From NCBI RefSeq assembly GCF_001544575.2, contig NZ_FCNY02000006.1:124001-188000 (forward strand): a DNA stretch of 64,000 bases, given 5' to 3'. The notes beneath the pieces are model-generated. The model was given only the letters and a program-made list of their open reading frames with translations, did not search any database and had not been told where the DNA came from. Source of the stretch: Caballeronia cordobensis (GTDB taxonomy: Bacteria; Pseudomonadota; Gammaproteobacteria; Burkholderiales; Burkholderiaceae). Made by a program: the position numbers and the translations under genes. Of the stretch, positions 62,721 to 64,000 are shown piece by piece (positions within the stretch are counted from its first letter, which is position 1; every line of letters begins with the position of its first letter).

Positions 62721-63476
62721 TCATCCGGCCCGGCGCATCAGGCTGAAGCTTTGCGCTGTCGGGCCGACGAGCGGTTGTGTTGCGAGGAACATCGCGAGCG
62801 GCACGACGTCTTCGGGTTCTTTCATCCACTCGCCGGGCGGAAACGCGACTTTGCCGAAGCCCGTCATTTCAGTTCTGACCGGGCCCTGAATGAGTTCGTT
62901 GACGCTGATGTTCGCGTCTTGCACCTCGATGGCGAGCGTCTGCGTGAGCATCCACAACGCGAGCTTCGATGTGGCGTAAGCGGAGAGCCCCGGCATCGGG
63001 CGATGGCGCGAACCCGAGCCCGTCATGATGAGCTTGCCGCCGCCGCGCTTGCGCAGGGGCGCAATGGCCGCGCGCGCCGTGTGCAGCGCGCCGTAGAGGT
63101 TGACCTCGAACGTGCGCTTCCATGCGTCGAGATTCGCGGTTTCGATCGGGCCGCCGGGCGTGCCGAGGCCCGCGTTCGCGAGCACGATATCGACACCGCC
63201 GAAATGCTCGACGGCTTGCGCGTACATCGCTTCGACGTTCGCGTAGTCGGTCACGTCGACACGGCATGCGAGCGCCTTGCCGCCGTGCGCCTCGATGGAC
63301 CGCACGACGGCATCGAGTTCCTCGCTGCTGCGCGCGGCGACCACGACGGCCGCGCCCGCGTCCGCGTAAGCGTGTGCGATCGCGCGCCCGATGCCGCGTC
63401 CGCCGCCGGTGATCACCGCGACCTTGCCGGCGAGCGGGGCCGCGCCCTTGTCTCGTGCAAATGAAGTAGTGTTCAT
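62721..63476 (-). CDS. SDR family oxidoreductase
   Basis: 251 aa. VITGGGRGIGRAIAHAYADA, VVAARSSEELDAV (Arg after beta-2, NADP preference), LANAGLGTP (N-A-G), TGSGSRHRPMPGLSAYATSK with the catalytic Ser, Tyr and Lys. It lies between the two alkyl-sulfatase-like genes, with a 13-nt gap to the one upstream, so it probably oxidises an alcohol formed from the operon's substrate. ATG 63476 avoids overlapping the upstream gene. Confidence 0.9.
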   Translation of the reverse strand: MNTTSFARDKGAAPLAGKVAVITGGGRGIGRAIAHAYADAGAAVVVAARSSEELDAVVRSIEAHGGKALACRVDVTDYANVEAMYAQAVEHFGGVDIVLANAGLGTPGGPIETANLDAWKRTFEVNLYGALHTARAAIAPLRKRGGGKLIMTGSGSRHRPMPGLSAYATSKLALWMLTQTLAIEVQDANISVNELIQGPVRTEMTGFGKVAFPPGEWMKEPEDVVPLAMFLATQPLVGPTAQSFSLMRRAG

Positions 63477-63489
63477 GATGCCCTCGACA

Positions 63490-64000
63490 TCATGCGCGAA
63501 GCGCGTCGAACGTCGCGAGCACCGCGCAGGCGGCGCTTGCATCGCCTGTGAGTCGCAGGGCTTCCTCGTTCAACAACGTTCGCAGCGACGACGGACTCAC
63601 GAAAAGCTGCGCGAAGGTCCTGCCGTCGAGCGTCAGAATGAAATCGGCGTGGCGCGAGAGTTCGTGCGGCCGCGCGATGAATTCGGCGACGCCCCGGCGC
63701 ACGTGCAGCGCAACGGAAGGGCGCGCGCCGTCGATGAAATCGAAGCGCATGATCGCGTCGATATGCTGCGCCTGAACCGGATTCACGCGCACGCGCAAAT
63801 GATCGACATAGGTCGCGGGATCGGCGGCGATCTGACGCTTCGAAGGCGGCACGAGACGCGGCAGATCGATCTTGCCTTCCAGCGCGAGCGCCTGGCTCAG
63901 CATGAAGCCGCGCGCGATGCTCGCGGTCGTCGCCTGCGCGCTGCTGCGCAGAAGGCTTGCCTTGAGCTGGCGCAGTTCGGCGTCGTCCGGCGAAAGCTTC
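63490..64000 (-). CDS. Second alkyl-sulfatase-like protein (C-terminal part, partial)
   Basis: 170 C-terminal residues; the frame is open to the window edge. The sequence SPDDAELRQLKASLLRSSAQ, ARGFMLSQALALEGKIDLPR and the SCP2-like DFILTLDGRTFAQLFVSPSS match the same regions of the protein encoded at 60925-62670 (AEPDNRAARQLKAAALRAMA, NFMLTEALHLEGKTDW, VTFSLDARTMARLSLRET). It is a diverged paralogue. The zinc-binding domain lies outside the window, so activity cannot be judged. Confidence 0.85.
   Translation of the reverse strand, partial: KLSPDDAELRQLKASLLRSSAQATTASIARGFMLSQALALEGKIDLPRLVPPSKRQIAADPATYVDHLRVRVNPVQAQHIDAIMRFDFIDGARPSVALHVRRGVAEFIARPHELSRHADFILTLDGRTFAQLFVSPSSLRTLLNEEALRLTGDASAACAVLATFDALRA

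Overview
The window looks like part of the chromosome of a Burkholderiaceae bacterium, most like Paraburkholderia/Caballeronia. The grounds are the very high G+C, a Burkholderia-type trimeric porin, OxlT with a tiny companion gene, PaoABC-like oxidases, and many small-molecule catabolic operons each paired with LysR regulators or MFS/ABC transporters. No rRNA, tRNA, CRISPR array, phage or complete insertion sequence was seen.

Layout. 1-4 kb: end of a possible flavin reductase, a 4-oxalocrotonate-type tautomerase, malate synthase G (glcB), an MNT nucleotidyltransferase next to a truncated HEPN partner, and a UPF0149/SEC-C protein. 4-8 kb: a three-subunit molybdenum hydroxylase (PaoABC type). 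8-14 kb: an MFS transporter divergent from a LysR gene, then an M20 amidohydrolase, a DUF2817 peptidase-like protein and a converging EEP-fold hydrolase. 14-20 kb: small secreted and electron-transfer proteins (including a HiPIP), oxlT with a 42-aa partner, and an aldehyde dehydrogenase/DUF779 pair behind a candidate sigma-54 promoter. 20-25 kb: an acyl-CoA synthetase/ECHDC3-like pair, and a quinone-reductase-like enzyme with two GSTs opposite a LysR gene. 25-30 kb: a branched-chain-amino-acid-type ABC transporter whose two ATPases are fused. 30-35 kb: porin, aldose epimerase, HAD phosphatase, DAHP synthase.

35-45 kb: a long inverted repeat (two arms of about 189 bp) lies exactly between the converging DAHP synthase gene and a gene for a 1617-residue double histidine kinase with three receiver domains. 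Then come a TPR protein, a ProP-like transporter and several small, mostly secreted proteins. 45-48 kb: a radical-SAM gene and a DUF4130-UdgX uracil-DNA glycosylase fusion form a two-gene operon behind a textbook LexA box. 48-54 kb: SDR, GT-A-like protein, DUF4410 protein, cardiolipin synthase and an MHYT-GGDEF-EAL protein. 54-60 kb: a six-gene acyl-CoA catabolic operon (SDR, three acyl-CoA dehydrogenases, MaoC hydratase, citryl-CoA-lyase-like protein) ending in a clear terminator. 60-64 kb: a converging operon with two alkyl-sulfatase-like genes, an SDR and an Asp-nucleophile alpha/beta hydrolase.

The points most worth following are: the inverted repeat together with an abrupt change of codon third positions at the 3' ends of both genes that run into it; the SOS-controlled radical-SAM/UdgX operon; the alkyl-sulfatase-like protein that has lost most of the expected zinc ligands; the decayed HEPN/MNT pair; and several unannotated small membrane proteins. 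All identifications come from reading motifs and context; no database search was run.
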